Assembly (NCBI GenBank): GCA_041854955.1
Contig: JBHADF010000019.1
Location: 1-12,312, forward strand
Direction: 5' to 3'
Source: CAMENZ01 sp041854955
GTDB lineage: Bacteria > Bacillota > Clostridia > Peptostreptococcales > Anaerovoracaceae
Length of the DNA stretch: 12,312 bases
The notes beneath the pieces were generated by a model. That model was given only the letters and a program-made list of their open reading frames with translations. It did not search any database and had not been told where the DNA came from. Below, piece by piece: positions 1 to 6,582 of the stretch (its first letter is position 1; each line of letters opens with the position of its first letter). A program made the position numbers and the translations under genes.

Positions 1-10
1 AAAAAGTAAA

Positions 11-1027
11 ATGGCTATTAAAGTTGGTATCAATGGGTTCGGTAGAATTTCAAGAGTTGTAATCCGTGCGGCGATGGATATGCCAGAAATAGAAATCGCA
101 GGCATAAACATGAGAAATGCAGATTTCGAGTACATGGTTTACATGCTTAAATACGACAGTATTTTCGGAAGATTCCCGAGAAGCTTAGACGTATACGAAA
201 AGGGAATAGTTATTGACGGTAAAAAGATTCCTGTATACAGCGAATCCGATGCTGAAAACATTCCTTGGGCAGAGTGCGGTGCGGAATACATCATGGACGG
301 AACAGGTGCATATGTTACCACAGAAAAATCCATGAGCCACATAAGAGCAGGCGCTAAAAAGGTTATAATCTCAGCTCCTGCAAAGGATAAGGAAACACCC
401 ACCTTTGTATTCGGCGTAAACCACAAGGATTATACGGCAGATATGCAGGTAGTTTCCAACGCATCATGTACTACCAACTGTTTGGCACCTCTTATGAAAG
501 TAATAGAAGAAAACTACGGAATCAAGGAAGGACTTATGTCCACTATCCATGCTGCTACATCAAAACAGAAGGTAGTAGACTCCCGTTCCATGAAGGACTG
601 GAGAACAGGAAGATCCGTATTCGGCAACGTAATTCCTTCAACTACAGGTGCCGCAAAGGCAGTAGGTTTGGTAATCCCTTCCCTCAAGGGAAAGATGACC
701 GGAATTTCCTACAGAGTGCCTACTGCAAATGTATCCGTAATTGACGTAAACGTAGTACTGGAAAAGCCTGCTACGGGAGAAGAGCTGAGAAAGAAGATAA
801 AGGAGGCTTCCGAAACATACATGAAGGGAATCCTTGAATATGTGGATGACGAAGTGGTTTCCGGCGACTTTATGGGAGATCCTTGCACATCTATATTTGA
901 TGCGAGACAGACCATTGAACTCAACGACCATTTCTTTAAGCTGATAGCTTATTACGATAACGAATTCGGCTATTCCAGCAAGATTCTGGAAATGATTAAA
1001 CACATGTACAGCGTAGACCACAAGTAA
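11..1027 (+). CDS. gap: Glyceraldehyde-3-phosphate dehydrogenase, divergent GapA/eukaryote-like type
   Basis: This is a phosphorylating GAPDH-family enzyme that interconverts glyceraldehyde-3-phosphate and 1,3-bisphosphoglycerate in the cytoplasm. It has 338 residues, the normal family length. The Rossmann start is at residues 5-15 and the catalytic block SNASCTTNCLAP gives Cys153. His180, Thr183, Arg235 and the YYDNE motif (Asn317) are also present, so the active site looks intact. The central segment (KDWRTGR at 196-201, then STTGAAKAVG) follows the E. coli GapA/eukaryotic pattern, not the GDLRRAR pattern of Firmicute GapA. Two cofactor positions differ from the norm: the third glycine of GxGxxG is Ser14, and the NAD-selecting Asp after INx is Met34 followed by Arg35. 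NADP use or relaxed cofactor choice is therefore an inference. Only ten bases precede the ATG, so its ribosome binding site and promoter are not fully visible. It heads an operon with pgk 29 bases downstream. The family call is firm; the cofactor is unknown. Confidence 0.95.
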   Translation: MAIKVGINGFGRISRVVIRAAMDMPEIEIAGINMRNADFEYMVYMLKYDSIFGRFPRSLDVYEKGIVIDGKKIPVYSESDAENIPWAECGAEYIMDGTGAYVTTEKSMSHIRAGAKKVIISAPAKDKETPTFVFGVNHKDYTADMQVVSNASCTTNCLAPLMKVIEENYGIKEGLMSTIHAATSKQKVVDSRSMKDWRTGRSVFGNVIPSTTGAAKAVGLVIPSLKGKMTGISYRVPTANVSVIDVNVVLEKPATGEELRKKIKEASETYMKGILEYVDDEVVSGDFMGDPCTSIFDARQTIELNDHFFKLIAYYDNEFGYSSKILEMIKHMYSVDHK

Positions 1028-1056
1028 TTTTTCGTGTCGGACCATAGGAGGAAGAA

Positions 1057-2241
1057 ATGAAAAAGACTGTAAGAGATATAGATGTAAAGGGTAAAAGAGT
1101 CCTGGTTAGATGCGATTTCAACGTTCCTCTCCAAGACGGTAAAATTACCGATGATATAAGAATAGTATCCGCCTTGCCTACTTTGAAATATCTGATGGAG
1201 CAAGGGGCAAAGCTAATAATAATGTCTCATTTAGGCAGACCCGACGGAGAGCCGAAGCCTGAATATTCACTGGCACCGGTGGCTGAAAGACTTGCTCAGC
1301 TCCTGGGAAAAGAAGTGGTATTCTTAAGCTCAAATACGGTTGTTTGCAATGAGGTGAGAAAGGCTGCCTCCAACTTAAGGGAGGGAGATGTAATGCTCCT
1401 TGAAAATGTCAGATTCAGAAAAGAGGAGACTAAGAACGGGGCTGACTTCGCCAAGGAATTAGCTTTCTTGGGAGACATATTTGTAAATGATGCCTTCGGA
1501 ACAGCCCACAGAGCTCACGCGTCAACGGCCGGAATAGCTGATTACTTGCCTTGTGTTTCCGGATTTTTAATCGAAAAGGAAGTGGAATTTTTAGGAAATG
1601 CTGTGGAAAATCCCAAGAGACCTTTCGTGGCTATAATGGGAGGCTCCAAGGTGGGGGATAAGATTTCCGTTATAAGAAATCTTTTGAAAAAGGTTGACAC
1701 TCTCCTCATCGGAGGAGGTATGTCCTATACCTTCTACAAGTCCTTAGGCTTCGAGATGGGTGAATCCATCATTGATGAGGCCCACATTGACCTGGCAAAG
1801 GAGCTTTTGGAAGAAGCAAAGGCTTTAGGTGTTAAGATGCTTTTACCGGTAGATTTCGTATGTGCCAAGGAATTTAAAAACGACTCCGAAAAGGGTATGT
1901 ATGCCTATGATAAAATGCCCAAGGACATGATGGGAATGGATATAGGTACTGAAACGAGAAGCTTGTACGAAGAAGCTTTAAAGGATGCAAAGACCATCGT
2001 TTGGAACGGCCCTGTCGGCGTGTTTGAAATGGACAATTTTGCCGAGGGAACCAAGTATATCGCTTCGGTTTTGGCAGAATCCGACGCAGTTACGGTAATC
2101 GGAGGAGGAGATTCCGCTGCTGCCGTTGAAAAATTCGGCTTGGCAGATAAGATGACTCACATATCCACAGGGGGCGGAGCCTCTCTGGAGTTTTTAGAAG
2201 GTAAGATTTTACCGGGCATTGCCGTAATAGAAGAAAAATAG
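1057..2241 (+). CDS. pgk: Phosphoglycerate kinase
   Basis: Phosphoglycerate kinase transfers the acyl phosphate of 1,3-bisphosphoglycerate to ADP, giving ATP and 3-phosphoglycerate in lower glycolysis. The protein has 394 residues, typical for bacterial monomeric PGK. Visible family motifs are RCDFNVPL (18-25) and SHLGRP (57-62) in the substrate-binding N domain, NDAFGTAHRAHAS (144-156), GGSKVGDKI near 195, and in the nucleotide-binding C domain GGGDSAAAVEKFG near 349 and STGGGASLEFLEGK from 370. The ATG is preceded by AGGAGG with good spacing. The gene sits between two gap genes, 29 bases after the first and 9 bases before the second, with no terminator or promoter in either gap, so cotranscription is likely. 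Nothing in the sequence suggests loss of function. Confidence 0.98.
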   Translation: MKKTVRDIDVKGKRVLVRCDFNVPLQDGKITDDIRIVSALPTLKYLMEQGAKLIIMSHLGRPDGEPKPEYSLAPVAERLAQLLGKEVVFLSSNTVVCNEVRKAASNLREGDVMLLENVRFRKEETKNGADFAKELAFLGDIFVNDAFGTAHRAHASTAGIADYLPCVSGFLIEKEVEFLGNAVENPKRPFVAIMGGSKVGDKISVIRNLLKKVDTLLIGGGMSYTFYKSLGFEMGESIIDEAHIDLAKELLEEAKALGVKMLLPVDFVCAKEFKNDSEKGMYAYDKMPKDMMGMDIGTETRSLYEEALKDAKTIVWNGPVGVFEMDNFAEGTKYIASVLAESDAVTVIGGGDSAAAVEKFGLADKMTHISTGGGASLEFLEGKILPGIAVIEEK

Positions 2242-2250
2242 GAGAATAAG

Positions 2251-3267
2251 ATGTTAAGAGTTGCTATAAACGGGTTTGGAAGAATAGGAAGATTGGCTTT
2301 CAGAAGAATTTTTGAAGACCGGGACATAGAGATAGTGGCAATCAATGACTTGACGGAGCCTAAAATGCTGGCTCATCTTTTGAAGTATGACAGCTCACAA
2401 GGGGCCTACAAAGGACATCAGGTGACTTTCGGAGAGGATTTTATAAGCGTAGACGATTTTAAAATCCCCGTATTTAAGGAGGCGGATGCAGTCAACTTGC
2501 CTTGGAAAACCTTAGCGGTGGATGTGGTTTTAGAGTGCACGGGATTCTATACATCAAAGGAAAAATCACAGGCTCATATAGATGCCGGTGCTAAAAAGGT
2601 TTTGATTTCAGCGCCTGCAGGTAATGATTTGCCTACCATAGTATATGGCGTGAACCACGAAACCCTTAAGGCGGAAGATCACATAATCTCCGGAGCTTCC
2701 TGCACAACCAACTGTTTGGCACCTATGGCCAAGATTCTCAACGAATACAGAGAGCTGAGAACCGGCTTCATGACCACCATACACGCGTATACGGGCGATC
2801 AGATGCTCTTAGACGGGCCCCATAGAAAGGGGGATCTGAGAAGGGCGAGAGCAGGAGCGATAAACATCGTTCCCAACTCCACGGGAGCAGCTAAGGCCAT
2901 CGGCCTGGTTATTCCTGAGCTGGACGGTAAACTCATAGGCTCTGCTCAGCGTGTACCTGTGGCTTCAGGCTCCATAACCATTTTAGATGCAACTCTTAAG
3001 GACGATACTGAAACCGTAACGGTAGAAGGAATCAACGCGGCTATGAAAGCTGCTTTAAGCGAATCCTTCGGATATACGGAAGAAGAACTTGTTTCAAGCG
3101 ATATAGTAGGTATGGAATACGGCTCTCTTTTCGATGCTACCCAAACCCTGGCACAGCAGTGCGGTACCAAGATTTACGAAGTCAGGGTTGTGGCCTGGTA
3201 CGATAATGAAATGGGATATACATGCCAGCTGATCAGAACCTTGAAGCACTTAGAGAAGTTTCTTTAA
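2251..3267 (+). CDS. gap: Glyceraldehyde-3-phosphate dehydrogenase, canonical Firmicute NAD type
   Basis: This is the conventional glycolytic GAPDH, which catalyses NAD-dependent oxidation and phosphorylation of glyceraldehyde-3-phosphate. It has 338 residues. It shows the full NGFGRIGR dinucleotide motif, Asp33 in AINDL (the usual NAD-selecting acidic residue), catalytic Cys151 in SGASCTTNCLAP, His178 in TTIHAYT, the DGPHRKGDLRRAR segment of Firmicute GapA, Arg234 and WYDNE near the C terminus. The ribosome binding site (AGGAG) overlaps the pgk stop codon, which supports translational coupling. It is only a distant paralogue of the gap gene at 11-1027: the two differ throughout the middle segment and in the cofactor loop, so a recent tandem duplication is unlikely. 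Since it matches the canonical NAD pattern, it is probably the main glycolytic enzyme (inference). Confidence 0.97.
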   Translation: MLRVAINGFGRIGRLAFRRIFEDRDIEIVAINDLTEPKMLAHLLKYDSSQGAYKGHQVTFGEDFISVDDFKIPVFKEADAVNLPWKTLAVDVVLECTGFYTSKEKSQAHIDAGAKKVLISAPAGNDLPTIVYGVNHETLKAEDHIISGASCTTNCLAPMAKILNEYRELRTGFMTTIHAYTGDQMLLDGPHRKGDLRRARAGAINIVPNSTGAAKAIGLVIPELDGKLIGSAQRVPVASGSITILDATLKDDTETVTVEGINAAMKAALSESFGYTEEELVSSDIVGMEYGSLFDATQTLAQQCGTKIYEVRVVAWYDNEMGYTCQLIRTLKHLEKFL

Positions 3268-3272
3268 TTTGT

Positions 3273-3287
3273 GGAGGAATAAAATTG
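3273..3287 (+). promoter_or_regulatory. Ribosome binding site fixing a TTG start for tpiA
   Basis: GGAGG at 3273-3277 lies 7 bases before an in-frame TTG at 3285. The only upstream in-frame ATG (3222) lies inside the preceding gap gene, has no comparable ribosome binding site, and would add 21 residues that do not resemble the TPI N terminus. The TTG therefore best explains initiation. Confidence 0.85.
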
Positions 3288-4034
3288 TTTAGAATACCAT
3301 TTATAGCGGGAAATTGGAAGATGTTCAAAAGTATTGAGGAGGCTAGGGAATTTGCAGAAGAATTCAAGCCTCTCTATCACGATACTGATGTGAGGGTGGC
3401 CGTATGTGCTCCCTATTTCCAGCTTCCCATATTGGTGGAGGCCTTTAAAGGCACGGGCATAGGGGTAGGTGCCCAAAATGTACATTTTGAAAAGGAGGGC
3501 GCCTATACAGGAGAGATTTCCGTACCTATGCTGGAGGAAATCGGTGTGGATTACTGCATAGTAGGACATTCCGAAAGGCGTCAGTATTTCAACGAGCTGG
3601 ATGATACAGTCAATAAAAAAGTGAAGGCTCTGTTAGAAACCAAAATTGTTCCTATAATATGTGTCGGAGAAGATTTATATCAGAGAGAACATAACTATCA
3701 GGACAGAGTGGTCAGCGAACAGCTTAAAAACGCTCTTGACGACATCCCTGCCGACAAGGCTAAAAATGTAGTGGTCGCTTATGAGCCCATATGGGCCATA
3801 GGAACGGGAAGGACCGCAACTCCTATACAGGCAAATCAGATGTGCGGCCTCATAAGAGAAACCCTGATAGAAATGTATGGGGAAGATATAGCCGACGAAA
3901 TAATAATTCAATACGGGGGAAGTGTAAAGCCGGAAAATGCATCTGACATTATGAACATGGAAGAAATAGACGGCGCTTTAGTTGGCGGAGCCAGCTTAAA
4001 TCCCGCAAATTTTGTTGAAATTATCAACTTTTAG
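3285..4034 (+). CDS. tpiA: Triose-phosphate isomerase
   Basis: Triose-phosphate isomerase interconverts dihydroxyacetone phosphate and glyceraldehyde-3-phosphate, feeding the two GAPDHs encoded upstream. Starting at TTG 3285 the protein is 249 residues, the usual TPI length, and it opens directly into the first TIM-barrel strand. Numbered from that start, catalytic Lys12 is in GNWKMF, His95 is in VGHSERR and Glu167 is in YEPIWAIGTG. The phosphate-binding loops GGSVKPENA (211-219) and GALVGGASL (230-238) are present, so the enzyme should be active. The gap to the preceding gap gene is 17 bases. The usual Firmicute continuation into phosphoglycerate mutase and enolase is absent; a new promoter and secG follow instead. 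No terminator hairpin is visible after the stop, so some readthrough into secG is possible. Confidence 0.97.
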   Translation: MFRIPFIAGNWKMFKSIEEAREFAEEFKPLYHDTDVRVAVCAPYFQLPILVEAFKGTGIGVGAQNVHFEKEGAYTGEISVPMLEEIGVDYCIVGHSERRQYFNELDDTVNKKVKALLETKIVPIICVGEDLYQREHNYQDRVVSEQLKNALDDIPADKAKNVVVAYEPIWAIGTGRTATPIQANQMCGLIRETLIEMYGEDIADEIIIQYGGSVKPENASDIMNMEEIDGALVGGASLNPANFVEIINF

Positions 4035-4035
4035 C

Positions 4036-4065
4036 TTGATTTTGCACTTTTGTCTATGCTATAAT
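4036..4065 (+). promoter_or_regulatory. Sigma-A promoter for secG, extended -10
   Basis: A -35-like TTGATT (4036-4041) is followed after 18 bases by a perfect TATAAT (4060-4065). A TGC directly before it makes an extended -10. It begins two bases after the tpiA stop codon and should start transcription near 4072, shortly before the secG ribosome binding site at 4082-4088. Confidence 0.7.
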
Positions 4066-4093
4066 TAAAAAGTTAAATACGAGGAGGTACGAG

Positions 4094-4327
4094 ATGAAGA
4101 TTTTTTTAATGGTTTTACTCGCCATTGCCAGCATCATTTTGATTGCCAGCGTGCTGCTTCAATCCGGAAACAGCTCCGGTCTGTCAGGATCCATTGCAGG
4201 AGGAGCCGAACAGCTTTTCGGAAAGAAGAAGAGTCAAGGTTATGAAGCAATTTTAGAGAAGATTACTACTCTTGCGGCAATTTTATTCGTAATATTGTCT
4301 TTAGTTATCGTTATAGCTTTCCAGTAG
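4094..4327 (+). CDS. secG: Preprotein translocase subunit SecG
   Basis: SecG is the small auxiliary membrane subunit of the SecYEG protein-export channel. The 77-residue product has the expected layout: a first membrane helix (about 3-22), a short glycine- and serine-rich loop with the family pattern LLQSGNSSGLSGSIAGGAEQLFG, a basic KKK patch, and a second helix (about 55-76). The ATG follows an AGGAGGT ribosome binding site at 4082-4088. The gene has its own promoter immediately after tpiA. SecG genes sit beside glycolytic genes in many bacteria (tpiA or eno), so this placement is conventional. The closest downstream gene, hppA, has a separate promoter. Confidence 0.95.
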   Translation: MKIFLMVLLAIASIILIASVLLQSGNSSGLSGSIAGGAEQLFGKKKSQGYEAILEKITTLAAILFVILSLVIVIAFQ

Positions 4328-4341
4328 TGAATTATCTATAA

Positions 4342-4370
4342 TTGTTCATTAGATTAAGTTATTTTATAAT
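4342..4370 (+). promoter_or_regulatory. Sigma-A promoter for hppA
   Basis: TTGTTC (4342-4347), a 17-base spacer and a perfect TATAAT (4365-4370) form a good sigma-A promoter in the secG-hppA gap. Transcription should begin near 4377, which leaves a leader of about 65 bases before the hppA start. Confidence 0.65.
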
Positions 4371-4378
4371 GCACTTTC

Positions 4379-4408
4379 ATAAGAGGCACCTTAAGGTGTG
4401 CCTCTTAT
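4379..4408 (+). terminator. 11-bp hairpin between secG and hppA: weak terminator or hppA 5'-leader stem-loop
   Basis: A perfect 11-bp inverted repeat (ATAAGAGGCAC at 4379-4389, its complement at 4398-4408) encloses an 8-base loop. It would fold in RNA reading out of secG, but the following bases (TCGACG) are not a U tract, unlike the other terminators here. It also starts at about the predicted first base of the hppA transcript, so it may act as a 5' stabilising stem on that mRNA. The structure is certain from the sequence; the role is open. Confidence 0.5.
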
Positions 4409-4441
4409 TCGACGTTTGAGAGTGACTAGGAGGTATTATTT

Positions 4442-6463
4442 ATGATGGAAATTTTTGTCGTAGTTGCATCAGTCATCGGTCTTATCGTTGCTTTTTGCTT
4501 AGCAGCGTGGATCAGAAAGGCTGAGGAAGGAACTGACAGAATGAAGGAAATTGCCGGCTACATCAGAGAAGGAGCCATGGCATTCCTCAGAAGAGAGTAC
4601 AAGACAATGATTATCGTAATCGCTGTTTTGTTCTTGTTGATAGGCTTGGGACTTAAGAGCTGGACAACAGCATGTCTTTACTTATCAGGAGCACTGCTTT
4701 CCGTTTTAGCAGGATATTTCGGCATGAAGGTGGCAACCTTAGGTAACGTTAGAACTGCCAATGCTGCCAGAGAGTCAGGAATGAACAAGGCATTAAAGAT
4801 TGCCTTCAGATCCGGTGCCGTTATGGGACTTTGCGTTTCAGGTCTTGGACTTTTCGGACTTGGCCTGGTAGTAGTTTTCCTTGACTTGGCTACAGTAACA
4901 CAGTGCGTTACAGGCTTCGGTTTAGGAGCTTCTTCTATGGCTCTCTTCGGAAGAGTAGGAGGAGGTATCTACACTAAGGCTGCTGACGTAGGTGCTGACC
5001 TTGTAGGTAAGGTTGAAGCAGGAATCCCTGAAGATGACCCTCGTAACCCTGCAGTTATCGCAGACAACGTAGGTGATAACGTAGGTGACGTTGCAGGTAT
5101 GGGTTCCGACTTATTTGAATCCTATGTAGGCTCCATTATTTCAGCTATCACTTTAGCTGCAGTTGCAGTTGCCAACGCTCCTGAAACAGCTACATTCTCA
5201 GCACTTCAGGCTGCAGTTTTCCCTCTCGTTATATCCGCTATCGGTCTTTTGGCTTCAGTAGTCGGCATTATGATGGTTAGAGGTAAAGAAGGTTCAAACC
5301 CTGCAAACGCTTTGAATATGGGAACATATATCGCAGGCGGTATATCAGCCATCGCTACTATTGTGCTTTCAAAGCAGATGTTAGGTGACTATACATATGC
5401 GATTGCTATTATTGCCGGTTTGGCAGTAGGTATTGCCATAGGTAAGATTACAGAAGTATACACTTCCGGTGACTACAGCCACGTTAAAAAGATTGCAGAC
5501 CAGTCCGAAACGGGTGCTGCTACAACCATCATCAGCGGTTTAGGCGTAGGAATGATGTCAACCTTATGGCCCATCATCTTCATCTGCGTAGGCGTATATG
5601 TTGCTTTCTATTTTGCAGGTTTATACGGAATCGCACTTTCAGCCGTAGGTATGCTTTCCACAACAGGTATGACCGTTGCCGTTGACGCTTACGGTCCTGT
5701 ATCCGACAATGCCGGCGGTATTGCGGAAATGTCCGAGTTACCTCACGAAGTAAGAGAAATCACAGACAAGCTGGACGCAGTAGGTAACACTACAGCAGCT
5801 ATAGGTAAAGGCTTTGCCATCGGTTCCGCTGCTCTTACTGCTTTAGCTTTATTCGCTTCCTATGCTGCAGTTACAGGCTTACAGAGCATCAGCCTCTTAG
5901 ACCCCATCGTAATCGTAGGACTTTTCATCGGAGCTATGCTTCCTTTCCTCTTCTCAGCTATGACTATGAATTCCGTAGGAAAAGCTGCTAACCAGATGAT
6001 CGAAGAGGTTAGAAGACAGTTCAGAGAAGACAAGGGAATCATGGAAGGAAATTCCAAGCCCGACTATGCTAACTGCGTAGATATCTCAACAAAGGCTGCT
6101 CTTAAAGAAATGATAATGCCCGGAGTTATGGCTATCGTTGCTCCTTTGGCAGTAGGTATAATCCTTGGAGCTGAATCCTTAGGAGGAATGCTGGCAGGAG
6201 CTTTATCCTCAGGCGTGCTCTTGGCTATAATGATGGCCAATGCCGGCGGTGCATGGGATAACGCTAAGAAGTACATCGAAGAAGGACACCACGGCGGAAA
6301 GGGTTCAGACCCTCATAAGGCTGCCGTTGTAGGAGATACTGTAGGTGACCCCTTCAAGGATACATCCGGTCCTTCCATCAACATTCTCATTAAGCTTATG
6401 ACTATCGTAGCAGTAGTATTTGCTCCTCTGTTCGGAGAAGGTCTAATAAGATTCCTTGGATAG
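4442..6463 (+). CDS. hppA: K+-dependent membrane ion-translocating pyrophosphatase
   Basis: This membrane-integral pyrophosphatase hydrolyses PPi and pumps Na+ and/or H+ across the cytoplasmic membrane. It has 673 residues, mostly hydrophobic, consistent with the 16-helix fold of the family. The substrate-binding acidic motifs are visible: DVGADLVGKVE around 182-192, the DNVGDNVGD repeat near 207, and the C-terminal KGSDPHKAAVVGDTVGDPFKD block in the last 70 residues. GNTTAAIGKG places Ala452 and Gly455 at the two positions that are Lys and Thr in K+-independent enzymes, so a K+-dependent type is indicated. Glu226 in DLFES matches the position held by the ion-gate Glu of Na+-pumping enzymes, but some H+-pumping enzymes share it, so the ion cannot be fixed. 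Two ATGs (4442, 4445) follow AGGAGGT at 4428-4434; the first is used here. The gene is transcribed alone. Confidence 0.97.
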   Translation: MMEIFVVVASVIGLIVAFCLAAWIRKAEEGTDRMKEIAGYIREGAMAFLRREYKTMIIVIAVLFLLIGLGLKSWTTACLYLSGALLSVLAGYFGMKVATLGNVRTANAARESGMNKALKIAFRSGAVMGLCVSGLGLFGLGLVVVFLDLATVTQCVTGFGLGASSMALFGRVGGGIYTKAADVGADLVGKVEAGIPEDDPRNPAVIADNVGDNVGDVAGMGSDLFESYVGSIISAITLAAVAVANAPETATFSALQAAVFPLVISAIGLLASVVGIMMVRGKEGSNPANALNMGTYIAGGISAIATIVLSKQMLGDYTYAIAIIAGLAVGIAIGKITEVYTSGDYSHVKKIADQSETGAATTIISGLGVGMMSTLWPIIFICVGVYVAFYFAGLYGIALSAVGMLSTTGMTVAVDAYGPVSDNAGGIAEMSELPHEVREITDKLDAVGNTTAAIGKGFAIGSAALTALALFASYAAVTGLQSISLLDPIVIVGLFIGAMLPFLFSAMTMNSVGKAANQMIEEVRRQFREDKGIMEGNSKPDYANCVDISTKAALKEMIMPGVMAIVAPLAVGIILGAESLGGMLAGALSSGVLLAIMMANAGGAWDNAKKYIEEGHHGGKGSDPHKAAVVGDTVGDPFKDTSGPSINILIKLMTIVAVVFAPLFGEGLIRFLG

Positions 6464-6503
6464 GATGGTATTTTAAAATACTTATCTCGTATTAAATATA
6501 GCA

Positions 6504-6532
6504 TTGAAAATCACCAAGAATAGTGATATACT
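6504..6532 (+). promoter_or_regulatory. Sigma-A promoter for the crotonase gene, overlaid on the hppA terminator
   Basis: TTGAAA (6504-6509), a 17-base spacer and TATACT (6527-6532) make a near-consensus promoter. The -35 box overlaps the left arm of the hppA terminator and the -10 lies in its loop. Initiation near 6539 would include only part of the right arm, so the new transcript cannot form the hairpin. Confidence 0.65.
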
Positions 6533-6550
6533 AATCTTGGTGATTTTTTT
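6507..6550 (+). terminator. Rho-independent terminator of hppA
   Basis: A perfect 13-bp stem (6507-6519 with 6535-6547) closes a 15-base loop and runs into seven T residues (6544-6550). It lies 43 bases after the hppA stop codon, so it should end the hppA transcript. Confidence 0.88.
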
Positions 6551-6582
6551 ATCAATTATTTTCAGAAAGAAAGGAAAATGAC

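Noticed and set aside
11..1027. Erythrose-4-phosphate dehydrogenase as identity of the first GAPDH-like protein
   Set aside because: The sequence is not specifically closer to that group by eye, and its place beside pgk and tpiA favours a triose-phosphate role.
638..1045. A 135-codon minus-strand open frame opposite the first gap gene
   Set aside because: It is fully antisense to an intact GAPDH, has low-complexity hydrophobic content and no supporting start signal.
3222..3284. An upstream ATG that would lengthen tpiA by 21 residues
   Set aside because: It lies inside the gap gene, lacks a ribosome binding site and adds sequence absent from TPI; the TTG with GGAGG is better.
4042..4065. TTGCAC as the -35 box for the secG promoter
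   Set aside because: It would leave a spacer of only 12 bases to TATAAT; TTGATT at 4036 gives 18.
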